Below, in pieces: positions 27,500-36,174 of a DNA stretch of 64,000 nucleotides (position 1 is its first letter; the number at the start of each line of letters is the position of its first letter). Both the position numbers and the translations under genes were made by a program. A model generated the notes under the pieces. It searched no databases. It had not been told where the DNA came from and saw only the letters and a program-made list of their open reading frames with translations. Source of the DNA: Sphingobacterium puteale (lineage in GTDB: Bacteria; Bacteroidota; Bacteroidia; Sphingobacteriales; Sphingobacteriaceae); the NCBI RefSeq assembly GCF_003627955.1, contig NZ_RBWS01000006.1, positions 186,001 through 250,000 of the forward strand. Reading direction: 5' to 3'.

Positions 27500-28324
27500 T
27501 TATGAATGTTTTTTATTTGGCGCATAACCAAATTCCTTTTTGTAGGCAAAGGAAAAATGGGAGAGATCCTCAAACCCCAGATCCAGGTACACCTCGGATG
27601 GTTTCTCTTTTTGCTGTTCGATCAGAAAACGGGCTGTATCCAGACGCTTCCGCAACAGCCATCTGCCCGGACTGGTATGAAACTGCTTTTCAAAATCGCG
27701 TTTAAACCCCGAGAGGCTGCGGCCCGTAAGAAAAGCAAAACGTTCCATAGGTACATTGTAGCGGTAGTGGCTGTTCATAAAAGCTTCAAGATCTATCTTA
27801 CCCGGTACATTAAAATCAAACAAAACATTTTTAAATACAGGATTAAGCTGGATAAGCAGCAAAACAAGCTCTCTGGCTTTTAGCGCAACAATGCGCTCAT
27901 CCATTTGCTGTTGCAGGTAAGGAACTAAAGAATCTACAAAACCTTGCAGTAATGTGCCCGACTGTATCAGCAGTGCTGTATGGGGATTAATTATGCTATC
28001 GGCTTTCAGCCCGTACTGCTCGCTCATTTCCTTTAAGGTGCATTGATCGATATGCACTGCGATAGACCTGAAACTTCCGTCGGTAGTACTTTTCACGTAT
28101 TTGGTCAGCTGGTTGCGTCGGAAAAAGCGGAAGTCTCCTTCATGATAAGAATGCTTTTGATCAGCCAGCCAGACATCCTGTTTACCTTGGAGAATATAAC
28201 TGAAGATATGATCTGCTACAAAAGCTTCACCCTCGATCGTATTGCCTGAATACGAATTGAGCATTATTTTAGGGCCTGTGGCAGCATCTTTTGCTTTTTC
28301 AGAAATATCATTTTTGCATTCCAT
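27500..28324 (-). CDS. AraC family transcriptional regulator
   Basis: The 274-residue protein has an N-terminal effector domain (about 20-150) and a C-terminal double HTH (about 170-272), with FAFLTGRSLSGFKRDFEKQF, SPGRWLLRKRLD and YLDLGFEDLSHFSFAYKKEFG as the two recognition units. It sits 5 bp after the aldehyde dehydrogenase stop and 15 bp before the SDR start, so the regulator is inside the operon it probably controls. A truncated relative of its C-terminal half occurs at 55113-55520. Confidence 0.92.
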   Translation of the reverse strand: MECKNDISEKAKDAATGPKIMLNSYSGNTIEGEAFVADHIFSYILQGKQDVWLADQKHSYHEGDFRFFRRNQLTKYVKSTTDGSFRSIAVHIDQCTLKEMSEQYGLKADSIINPHTALLIQSGTLLQGFVDSLVPYLQQQMDERIVALKARELVLLLIQLNPVFKNVLFDFNVPGKIDLEAFMNSHYRYNVPMERFAFLTGRSLSGFKRDFEKQFHTSPGRWLLRKRLDTARFLIEQQKEKPSEVYLDLGFEDLSHFSFAYKKEFGYAPNKKHS

Positions 28325-28329
28325 GGCGA

Positions 28330-29745
28330 TTAGCTTATGATTACTTTTGGTTCTAATTGTTCTTCGAGGCCATATAAACCTCCTTCTCTGCCCAGGCCCG
28401 ATTGTTTAAATCCGCCGAATGGTGCCAGCGCATCGTGAGCGATCGTATTGATCGCGATCCTGCCTGCATTGAGCTGTGCAGCCACTCCCTGCGCCCGCTC
28501 CATGTCTGAACTGCTTACATAAGCATGCAGTCCATATATAGTATCATTGGCGATGGCAATAGCTTCTTCTTCAGTTTTGTAAGTGATAACGGATAATACA
28601 GGCCCGAAAATTTCTTCCCGGGCAATCGTCATTTCATTACTTACACCTGTAAATATAGTGGGTTTGACGTAAAATCCGTCTTGTAATCCATCCGGTTTGC
28701 CCAGACCTCCAGCTAAAAGTTCCGCGCCCTCGTCGATACCCAGCCTGATGTAATGCTGTATCCGGTCATATTGTTTCTGACTGGCCATTGGCCCGATGAC
28801 CGTCTGCTCATCTCTTGGATCACCCACTTTTTGTGTAGCTATCGTTTTCAGCAAGATAGCTTTAACCTCTGGCAGGACAGCTTCGGGCACCAGCAGTCGT
28901 GTGCCAGCAATACAGGCCTGACCACTGTTCATAAAGGCCGCATTTACCGCCATTGGTATTGCAGTATTGAGATCCGCATCATCAAGAATGATGTTGGGTG
29001 ATTTTCCGCTGAGTTCCAGCGTGACCCGCTTCATCGTGTCCACTGCATTACGGGCAATGATCTTGCCGACCATTGTAGAACCTGTGAACAGAATTTTGGT
29101 TACTGCGGGATGGGTAGACAATACCGTTCCCAAAATATCTCCGCGTCCATGCACCATATTGATTACGCCGGCTGGAAGTCCTGCCCGGTCGAAGCACTCG
29201 GCCAGAACCTGAGATTGCATCGCACTCATTTCACTGGGCTTGATCACTACGGTACAGCCAGCTGCAATCGCCGCTGCCAGCTTCACACATATGGAACCTG
29301 AATTGGCATTCCAGGCCGTCATGATCCCGGTTACACCAACCGGCACCATTGCCATTGCCGACTGACCTATGCGGCGTTCGAAAGAAAAATCCCTAAGGAT
29401 TTCCTTAAAGTAAAGGAATGTCTCTGCGGCATACTGGTTCGACCAGCGCGACCGTTGTGCCGTTGCACCGTACTCTGTTGTGGTTACTTCCTGCAGGGCA
29501 TCGAGGCACTCCATCAGCGCATCGTGTAATTGCTGTAGGTAATCCATGCGCTGTTCTCTGCTTGTTTGAGAAAAAGAAGGTAACGCTGCTGATGCAGCAG
29601 CTATTGCAGCCTCCATATCCTGCTCATTGCCCAATACCACTTGGCCGATGAGGCTTTCATCCGAAGGATTAATGATATCCATCTTCTCGGTTCCTGTCGA
29701 AGGCCGAAATTGACCATCGACATAATGCTGGTTGATTATTTTCAT
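28330..29745 (-). CDS. Aldehyde dehydrogenase
   Basis: This 471-residue NAD(P)-dependent aldehyde dehydrogenase uses the ATG at 29745 (MKIINQHYVDGQ); an upstream ATG would add 11 atypical residues. Family residues are present: Asn146 in TAWNANS, the FTGSTMVG loop, Glu244 in TLELSGKSPN, and nucleophile Cys278 in NSGQACIAGTR. It oxidises an aldehyde to the acid in the cytosol. Together with the following AraC and SDR genes it forms a tight operon, suggesting regulated alcohol or aldehyde turnover. The exact substrate is not readable. Confidence 0.93.
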   Translation of the reverse strand: MKIINQHYVDGQFRPSTGTEKMDIINPSDESLIGQVVLGNEQDMEAAIAAASAALPSFSQTSREQRMDYLQQLHDALMECLDALQEVTTTEYGATAQRSRWSNQYAAETFLYFKEILRDFSFERRIGQSAMAMVPVGVTGIMTAWNANSGSICVKLAAAIAAGCTVVIKPSEMSAMQSQVLAECFDRAGLPAGVINMVHGRGDILGTVLSTHPAVTKILFTGSTMVGKIIARNAVDTMKRVTLELSGKSPNIILDDADLNTAIPMAVNAAFMNSGQACIAGTRLLVPEAVLPEVKAILLKTIATQKVGDPRDEQTVIGPMASQKQYDRIQHYIRLGIDEGAELLAGGLGKPDGLQDGFYVKPTIFTGVSNEMTIAREEIFGPVLSVITYKTEEEAIAIANDTIYGLHAYVSSSDMERAQGVAAQLNAGRIAINTIAHDALAPFGGFKQSGLGREGGLYGLEEQLEPKVIIS

Positions 29746-29857
29746 TTTGCTGTCTTTTAACACTTCGCTCAAGAGCATCGTTATTTATTAACACAAAATT
29801 ACTTCGCTACCGTCTTTGAAGGTTTGTTAGAAAGCCCAGATTACTTTGTTGATTGGA

Positions 29858-30082
29858 TCAATTTTTATTTCTTTTTAATTTATCAACAATAAAACCTATC
29901 AACCATCCCAATCCGCCTCCTATCAGGATATATACTAATATCTTTTTGATAAAGAATTGCCAAGAAATAATGCTGATTCCATATTCATCTATAGGAGCAG
30001 TATCAGAATAACTTACTACTGAATCCAAAATTGAAAATAATAAGCCTATGCCTCCACCTACTGTAGTTAATGCTTTTTTCAT
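29858..30082 (-). CDS. Small hypothetical membrane protein
   Basis: This 74-residue frame starts MKKALTTVGGGIGLLFSIL. It has one hydrophobic stretch at the start and a second near 45-64 (ILVYILIGGGLGWLIGFIV) before a basic tail KLKRNKN. The composition is typical of a real small inner-membrane protein. No family is recognised, and there is no close operon partner (112 bp from the aldehyde dehydrogenase start). Confidence 0.55.
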   Translation of the reverse strand: MKKALTTVGGGIGLLFSILDSVVSYSDTAPIDEYGISIISWQFFIKKILVYILIGGGLGWLIGFIVDKLKRNKN

Positions 30083-30138
30083 AACTTCTTCACTAAAACT
30101 TCTGTTGGATAATAACGATTTTTCACATTTCTAATTTC

Positions 30139-30505
30139 TTAATCGCCCGATTCCCTTGCCTTGGTAGGAGGGAAGAGGTTTATCAAACTGAAAAAACGGT
30201 CGCCATGCGGTAAAAACAGCATATAAAGAGCTTTGAAATGTTCTTTTAACTTACCTTGATAAAGATAGAGTCTTTCATTGTCAAATATGGTGCCCATAGA
30301 AAGTTGGTTGAGTATGGATCGTGTTTATTTCAGATTCAATATAAGTAATTTTATGAAGATCGGAAAATGATTCCGACGTTTCAGCAAAGGAGACAGTCTT
30401 TTCTTCGTTACCGAGATTAATGAACTGCAGACAATTTGACGGTATCGTAAATACGTTGGAAGCAATAGATCCGCCTGATGCTGATCTTCTAGCTGAGAGA
30501 TCTTC
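30139..30505 (-). pseudogene. Remnant of an AraC-type regulator N-terminal domain
   Basis: Two overlapping minus-strand frames together read like one protein. The first, without a start codon, gives FTIPSNCLQFINLGNEEK and ends QPTFYGHHI-stop. One frame over, the text continues as FDNERLYLYQGKLKEHFK, then MLFLPHGDRFFSL, and stops at 30139. The pattern (P-x-C, then NLG, F-x-G, later F-x-P-x-G) resembles the N-terminal domain of Bacteroidetes AraC regulators. Missing start, frameshift and missing HTH mark it as decayed. The family call is tentative. The rest of the gap 30083-30642 shows nothing else. Confidence 0.4.
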
Positions 30506-30642
30506 TCATCGTTTGTTAAACGAATTCTTCAGGAGACGTAAGATCAGGCAACTCAGGGATAAACGATCATTTTTTTTAGTGATCAACGTCAGGATTTCTA
30601 AGCCCAATGATTTGTAATTTTAGTATATTAAAATTCAAGGTT

Positions 30643-32043
30643 ATGAAAGCGTTTCTGAATTTTACGATGATTTTTTTCGGCATAATGCACATTGTTGTCC
30701 ATGGGCAGGATACAAAGACAGCTAACAAGATCACATTATTATTGAAAGACAGTCTCTATTTGGCTAACTTAAATTATCCAAAATCAGTCAGTCGATGCTA
30801 TGCCACAAATAGTTATAATTTTCTTTGGTTAAATGATAAACAAAACATAGATCAGGCTGAAACGGCTTTAGCGCTTCTAACACACGCTAATCGCTTTGGA
30901 TTATTATCCTCAGATTACTATTCTAAGAACCTCACATTTGAGGGATTAAACCAATTGGGCGGTTTCTTTTCTGAGAAACACGAAGAGCGGAAAGCCATTT
31001 TCGATATATTGATGACCGATGGTCTCATTACCTTTATCAATAATATTCATTTTGGTAAATATAATCCATTATATGATCGTTCCTATATTGATAGTATTAG
31101 TATTAACGGTTTTTGTGCGGACAAAGCGTTATCTAATGCTCGTCGTCAGTTAGATTTTTCCAAAGCAGTATGTGAGGCTCAGCCTAAACTCAAAGCGTAT
31201 CAGGATTTGCAGAACTATTTGGATCAATTTTATGCGGTAGGTAATCCCGATACGACATCCGCTGAAATGGCAAAAATTCTAATAAATATGGAACGTTTAA
31301 GGTGGATAAATACCCAAAGCTCAGATTATGTTTGGATAAATATCCCATCCTATACTTTAGCGTTTCATCATCAGGGTAATGTGTCAGAATTTAAAGTCGT
31401 TGTTGGGAAACCAAAAACAGCAACACCTGTTTTGGAGAGCGAAATAGATTATTTTTCCACAGCTCCCGATTGGAGAGTTCCTCAAAGTATATTTCGGAAT
31501 GAAATTTTGCCTGAAATTTTAGAAAACAGCGGGTATCTAGAAGATAACCATTATTCGATCTACGATGAAACAGGGGGGGAAATTATCGTGAATTCATCGA
31601 CATTACAAGAAATAAACAAAAATCCACGAAAGTATAGCGTGCGGCAATCCTCCGGTGGTCACAATGCCTTGGGTGCAATCGTCTTTCGGTTTCAGAATTC
31701 ACATGGTGTATACCTGCATGATACTCCACAAAAGCAGTACTTCAATCGAGAAAACAGAGCACTTAGTCATGGCTGTATAAGGGTTCAAAATCCCAAGTTA
31801 CTGGCGACTCAGCTTTTGGCATTTGATGATTCAAATGAAAAAATCGCGGTTCTGGAAGAGGCAGTGAAGGCGTACTGTAAGAGAGATTTTATTCTGAAGC
31901 AACCTGTACCTATTATTATCACTTATTTGACTGTGCTGATAAAAAATGGCAAGCCAATTATATACGATGATATCTACCAGTTAGACAAATCTTTAGTGGA
32001 AATGTTACATCATGATATGCGGACATTATTCGATCTACGATGA
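30643..32043 (+). CDS. L,D-transpeptidase (YcbB-like), C-terminus altered by tandem duplication
   Basis: The 466-residue exported protein starts at the ATG at 30643 (MKAFLNFTMIFFGIMHIVVHGQ signal peptide); an earlier ATG would add 12 residues ahead of the signal. A scaffold domain (about 40-230) precedes a YkuD catalytic domain with HGVYLHDTP and SHGCIRVQNP, giving His376 and nucleophile Cys378. It forms meso-DAP cross-links in peptidoglycan or anchors proteins to it. A 475-bp direct duplication begins inside the gene, so its last residues are now DMRTLFDLR instead of the DMRTATTP found at the end of the second copy. Only the extreme tail differs, so the enzyme is probably still active. Confidence 0.9.
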   Translation: MKAFLNFTMIFFGIMHIVVHGQDTKTANKITLLLKDSLYLANLNYPKSVSRCYATNSYNFLWLNDKQNIDQAETALALLTHANRFGLLSSDYYSKNLTFEGLNQLGGFFSEKHEERKAIFDILMTDGLITFINNIHFGKYNPLYDRSYIDSISINGFCADKALSNARRQLDFSKAVCEAQPKLKAYQDLQNYLDQFYAVGNPDTTSAEMAKILINMERLRWINTQSSDYVWINIPSYTLAFHHQGNVSEFKVVVGKPKTATPVLESEIDYFSTAPDWRVPQSIFRNEILPEILENSGYLEDNHYSIYDETGGEIIVNSSTLQEINKNPRKYSVRQSSGGHNALGAIVFRFQNSHGVYLHDTPQKQYFNRENRALSHGCIRVQNPKLLATQLLAFDDSNEKIAVLEEAVKAYCKRDFILKQPVPIIITYLTVLIKNGKPIIYDDIYQLDKSLVEMLHHDMRTLFDLR

Positions 32044-32498
32044 AACAGGGGGGAAAATTATCGTGAATTCATCGACATTACAAGAAATAAACAAAAATCC
32101 ACGAAAGTATAGCGTGCGGCAATCCTCCGGTGGTCACAATGCCTTGGGTGCAATCGTCTTTCGGTTTCAGAATTCACATGGTGTATACCTGCATGATACT
32201 CCACAAAAGCAGTACTTCAATCGAGAAAACAGAGCACTTAGTCATGGCTGTATAAGGGTTCAAAATCCCAAGTTACTGGCGACTCAGCTTTTGGCATTTG
32301 ATGATTCAAATGAAAAAATCGCGGTTCTGGAAGAGGCAGTGAAGGCGTACTGTAAGAGAGATTTTATTCTGAAGCAACCTGTACCTATTATTATCACTTA
32401 TTTGACTGTGCTGATAAAAAATGGCAAGCCAATTATATACGATGATATCTACCAGTTAGACAAATCTTTAGTGGAAATGTTACATCATGATATGCGGA
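31549..32498 (+). repeat. 475-bp tandem direct duplication inside the L,D-transpeptidase gene
   Basis: Bases 31549-32023 are repeated at once as 32024-32498. By eye the copies differ at one base: G at 31579 against A at 32054 (Glu to Lys). The unit length is not a multiple of three, so the second copy is out of frame with the first. Near-identity implies a recent event. Confidence 0.93.
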
Positions 32499-32515
32499 CT
32501 GCCACTACTCCATAA
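32024..32515 (+). pseudogene. 5'-truncated second copy of the L,D-transpeptidase catalytic domain
   Basis: The duplicated segment keeps an open frame with the complete SHGCIRVQNP motif (Cys codon at 32249) and the original gene end DMRTATTP-stop. An in-frame ATG at 32012 could start a 167-residue protein, but it lacks signal peptide and scaffold domain, so it would stay in the cytosol. Most likely it is a non-functional by-product of the duplication. Confidence 0.8.
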
Positions 32516-32714
32516 TATAGCAAATTTACGTTTACACCAGAAGTTTATAATATCTTCCCATTTCCTACAGGACATGAATAAGAACCGCATATGCGAAATT
32601 GGCTTACTATCTGTAATGAAAGTGACCAGTATCATTATTAAATATCGCAGGAATCATGATTTAATAGTATGGATAAACCTAATTTTAGAAATAAAACCAT
32701 TAAATTAATTTATT

Positions 32715-32959
32715 ATGAAAACCGCAGAAACAAACAGTAAGGCCAAGCAATCTTCACTTGGATCGACAATAGAAAAACTTTTGGACTAAGGATGAATCGT
32801 CTATTCAATTGGACAAAATGGAACCAACAATCAATATTATTGAAAAGAATGGTGTTTATAAAATTAAGGCTCTGGCACTTGAATCAGATAAAGGCCAATT
32901 ATAAAGATGGACTGCTTCATATAACCATTAAAAAAACACATTGGACAATTAGCAAGTAA
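32715..32959 (+). pseudogene. Degraded small heat-shock protein (Hsp20/alpha-crystallin) remnant
   Basis: Three short frames read in order like pieces of an Hsp20 gene. MKTAETNSKAKQSS begins at 32715; then, shifted, NFWTKDESSIQLDKMEPTIN continues with IIEKNGVYKIKALAL, matching the family's PAVNIxE start of the crystallin domain. Finally, shifted again, NYKDGLLHITIKK matches the Y-x-G-L-L-x-I-x-x-P-K end. About 40 residues of the middle are missing. At least two frame changes plus a deletion make it a pseudogene. The rest of the gap 32516-33027 holds nothing recognisable. Confidence 0.5.
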
Positions 32960-33027
32960 AAAGAAATCAAAATACGGTAACTAAACTTTACAGATTTCCA
33001 TAATACTGGCCTTTAAACTAAAAAACG

Positions 33028-34398
33028 ATGGAAACTATTTTTTTAAAATCCCTTGGCGGCGCGGGAACAGTCACTGGCTCTAAACACCTATTAACCCCCC
33101 CCGAACTCACTATATTGGTCGATTGTGGTTTGTTCCAAGGTATAAAAACCCTGCGTGAAAAAAATTGGGAACCCTTAGCTATTTCTGTCGAAGAGATTGA
33201 TCTAGTTATTCTTACGCATGCTCATCTGGATCATTGCGGCTATATTCCCTTGCTCGTAAAAAACGGATTTAGAGGAAAAATCTATATGACGGAGCCTACC
33301 GCTGAACTGACAAAATTGATCTTGCTCGATAGCGCCAAAATACAAGAAGAAGATGCAAGAAAAGCAAATTACCATCTTTATTCCAAACATCATCCTGCGA
33401 AGCCACTGTACACGAGGGATGATGCAGAGCGATCTTTTAACTATTTTTATACCGTCCAGGAAAACAACGCTATAAACTTGAGCGATCACATTCAATGTGA
33501 GTTTAAACCCTGCGGCCATATCATCGGCGCCTGTTCAGTAGCCGTCACATGCTTTGATAAAATCATCGTATTTTCAGGAGATATCGGAAGGAGGCATAGT
33601 GAGGTTTTACCTATTAACGACTTTTTTACCAAAGCCGATTATTTAGTCATGGAGTCAACTTATGGAGACCGGTTACATGATAATACAAATGTGTATGATA
33701 GTTTGCAACATTGGATCAACCTGACGGTTGAAAATCAAGGGAATATTATCATTCCAAGTTTCGCAGTAGGCCGAGCCCAGGAGCTTCTTTATATAATTCA
33801 TCAATTAAAGAAGCAGAAAAGAATTCCGCATGATCTACCGGTTATATTGGATAGCCCAATGGCTGCTTCAGCGACAGCCATAATGGTTGATTATGCTGAA
33901 TATACTACCGTGGACAAAAGAGAATGGTCTGCGATTGTCTCTGGTGTTGATATTAACAGAGATTATATCAATACGCAGGAAATCATTCGTGATAAAAAAA
34001 GTAAAATTATAATTGCTGGTAGTGGCATGGTGACCGGCGGTCGTGTTCTTGAGTATTTGAAGCACGACCTAGGGAGCAGTCGGAATACAATCTTAGTTGT
34101 AGGTTTCCAGGCGGAAGGCACACGTGGCAGGGCATTGTTAAATCAATCGCATGAATTGAAGATCCACGGTTCGTATTATCCTGTAAGGGCTAATATTGTA
34201 GAATTGACCGGATTATCGGCACATGCCGATCAGTCCGGGTTAATGGAATGGATTGGCAAATATATAATCACTCCTAAGCAAATCATGCTCGTACATGGTG
34301 AACCTTCAGCATTGGAGGCACTACGTGTAAAGATCCAGACAGATTTAAACATCCCTGTTAAAATATTAGTCAAAGATGAACAGGTTGCCTTTTCATAG
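33028..34398 (+). CDS. Metallo-beta-lactamase / beta-CASP RNase family protein
   Basis: The 456-residue cytosolic protein shows the metal-binding signature HAHLDHCG at 64-71. Later metal ligands lie in CGHIIGACS and FSGDIGRR. The beta-CASP domain has MESTYGD and FAVGRAQELL, and the final His motif is LSAHADQ. This is the CPSF73-like bacterial group of zinc-dependent RNA nucleases. It starts after the Hsp20 remnant and ends 54 bp before the TauE-type permease gene, which may be co-transcribed. The physiological RNA target is unknown. Confidence 0.92.
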   Translation: METIFLKSLGGAGTVTGSKHLLTPPELTILVDCGLFQGIKTLREKNWEPLAISVEEIDLVILTHAHLDHCGYIPLLVKNGFRGKIYMTEPTAELTKLILLDSAKIQEEDARKANYHLYSKHHPAKPLYTRDDAERSFNYFYTVQENNAINLSDHIQCEFKPCGHIIGACSVAVTCFDKIIVFSGDIGRRHSEVLPINDFFTKADYLVMESTYGDRLHDNTNVYDSLQHWINLTVENQGNIIIPSFAVGRAQELLYIIHQLKKQKRIPHDLPVILDSPMAASATAIMVDYAEYTTVDKREWSAIVSGVDINRDYINTQEIIRDKKSKIIIAGSGMVTGGRVLEYLKHDLGSSRNTILVVGFQAEGTRGRALLNQSHELKIHGSYYPVRANIVELTGLSAHADQSGLMEWIGKYIITPKQIMLVHGEPSALEALRVKIQTDLNIPVKILVKDEQVAFS

Positions 34399-34452
34399 CC
34401 TAAATATTCTTTGCATCAAGTGGTGCATCCCAGTGTCCAGGTATAATCATTT

Positions 34453-35190
34453 ATGGAAAGATATCTAATTTTCTTCATCGTAGCGTTAATCGCTGAAGTA
34501 TTAGGGACAGTCTCTGGATTTGGTTCATCCATATTATTCGTTCCAATCGCCGCTCTATTCTTTGATTTTAAAACAGTATTGGGAATTACTGCGGTATTTC
34601 ATGTTTTTAGTAATCTGTCTAAAATTGCATTGTTCAAAAAGGGGATCCGTTTGGATATTGCGATCAAGCTGGGTATTCCCGCCGTTATATTTGTCATATT
34701 GGGCGCCATCACCACCAAGTTTTTACCGGTTCAGCAAATTGAGTTGGGGATGAATATCATCTTGGTTTTTCTGGCTTTATTTTTAATGTTTAAATCAGGC
34801 AGGCCTGTTAAACCATCCAATTCAAATCTATATATTGGAGGCATCACTTCCGGGTTTATTGCTGGCATAGCAGGTACCGGCGGAGCGATTCGTGGTATTA
34901 CATTAGCAGCTTTCCAATTACCAAAAGATGTTTTTATCGCTACTTCCGCTCTGATTGATCTGGGGGTCGATCTGAGCCGGGCAATTGTCTATATAAGCAA
35001 TAGTTATTTTACCAGTAAACACCTATTTTACATCCCGTTTTTGATCGGTGTAAGCGTTTTGGGTAGTTATCTTGGGAAGTTGATATTACAAAGAACATCG
35101 GAAAAAACATTTAGATATATTATTCTGATCGTTATATTGATTACTGCCGCATTCCAGCTTTATAAGTATATCTATACGGGTAGATCATAA
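34453..35190 (+). CDS. TauE/SafE family anion permease
   Basis: This 245-residue membrane protein has about eight helices. The duplicated family motif is seen in VLGTVSGFGSSILFVP near the start and ITSGFIAGIAGTGGA in the second half. Members export sulfite, sulfoacetate or related organosulfur anions; the exact substrate is open. It follows the RNase gene by 54 bp and is ended by a clear intrinsic terminator. Confidence 0.88.
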   Translation: MERYLIFFIVALIAEVLGTVSGFGSSILFVPIAALFFDFKTVLGITAVFHVFSNLSKIALFKKGIRLDIAIKLGIPAVIFVILGAITTKFLPVQQIELGMNIILVFLALFLMFKSGRPVKPSNSNLYIGGITSGFIAGIAGTGGAIRGITLAAFQLPKDVFIATSALIDLGVDLSRAIVYISNSYFTSKHLFYIPFLIGVSVLGSYLGKLILQRTSEKTFRYIILIVILITAAFQLYKYIYTGRS

Positions 35191-35239
35191 ATAGAAAAGC
35201 CATTGGCGCCTTTAACTTTCTGAACAGAACGATTAGGAT

Positions 35240-35266
35240 GGGTGTCAATTAAGACACCCTTATTTT
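35240..35266 (+). terminator. Intrinsic terminator after the TauE-type gene
   Basis: GGGTGTC (35240-35246), loop AATTAA, GACACCC (35253-35259), then TTATTTT. This is a textbook stem-loop with a U-tract, 50 bp after the permease stop. Confidence 0.85.
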
Positions 35267-35298
35267 GAAATTAAGATTTTAGCCAAACTGCTTCATTT

Positions 35299-36081
35299 TT
35301 AAAATTTAAGAATACAATTGAATCCAAGCTGATTTGACTGGTAATACGGAATATAGATCATTTTATTATCCTGTTTGTTCCCGAACAGTTTTGAAATTTT
35401 TGGAAATGACCAATATGCGAATTCGGTGGACAATATTCCTATGCCTGCTCCTGCGACCACGTCGCCGACCCAATGCTTATCATTGAATGTTCTATATGTT
35501 CCGGTAAATATCGCAAAGGGGTAACCGAGGAAACTAAGCCACAAATTATGTCCGCGATATTCGCGGAACATAAAATGGGCTGTTGCAAAGGCTGTAGCTG
35601 TATGACCAGAAGGAAAAGATAAGCTGTTTGAACCATCGGGTCGTTTTTCGTGTACGAGGTGTTTGGTAGGCGTAACGATAGCTGTGGAAAGAAGCAAAGA
35701 AGTGGCCAGAATTATACTACGATCTTTAAAATCATGCTTTCCTTTTATACCAATTTCATTTAAACCATAGACTAAAGCTCCGGGTATAAATTGCGTGTAA
35801 TTATCAACTTTAATATGCGATGGACTGTGCTCTCCGATCTCAAAACGGGTTGAACTGTTGATCTCTTTTATTCCCGGGTTGGTAAGGCTAAGAATACCAT
35901 ATCCAATGCATATGGATGGTATAATTGTCCTTTTGTAGCTTGGCTTATACATATTGTCCGAAGAATCGACGTGGGCCGACTCGTTTCCAACCAGCGTATC
36001 CAGACTAGTGCCAATAAACATTCCAAACGCTAAATTCCCGAAAAGTGAACATACGATTGTGATTAAGATTGCGACTTTCAT
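35299..36081 (-). CDS. PAP2-family phosphatase, membrane/periplasm
   Basis: The 260-residue protein has an N-terminal signal or membrane segment and the three PAP2 motifs: K140...R147-P148 in TKHLVHEKRP, PSGH at 157-160, and R197...H203...D207 in YRTFNDKHWVGD. His160 and His203 would be the catalytic pair. Such enzymes dephosphorylate lipid phosphates such as undecaprenyl pyrophosphate, phosphatidylglycerol phosphate or lipid A. It follows the efflux operon (94-bp gap) on the same strand but is functionally unrelated on its face. Confidence 0.92.
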   Translation of the reverse strand: MKVAILITIVCSLFGNLAFGMFIGTSLDTLVGNESAHVDSSDNMYKPSYKRTIIPSICIGYGILSLTNPGIKEINSSTRFEIGEHSPSHIKVDNYTQFIPGALVYGLNEIGIKGKHDFKDRSIILATSLLLSTAIVTPTKHLVHEKRPDGSNSLSFPSGHTATAFATAHFMFREYRGHNLWLSFLGYPFAIFTGTYRTFNDKHWVGDVVAGAGIGILSTEFAYWSFPKISKLFGNKQDNKMIYIPYYQSNQLGFNCILKF

Positions 36082-36174
36082 GTAATTGAATCCAAGATTT
36101 AAGAGAATAATATTTTATTATAAAAAAAAGTATCGGTAGCGACGTGTTTAATAATGTTTTCATAGCGATTTTAT

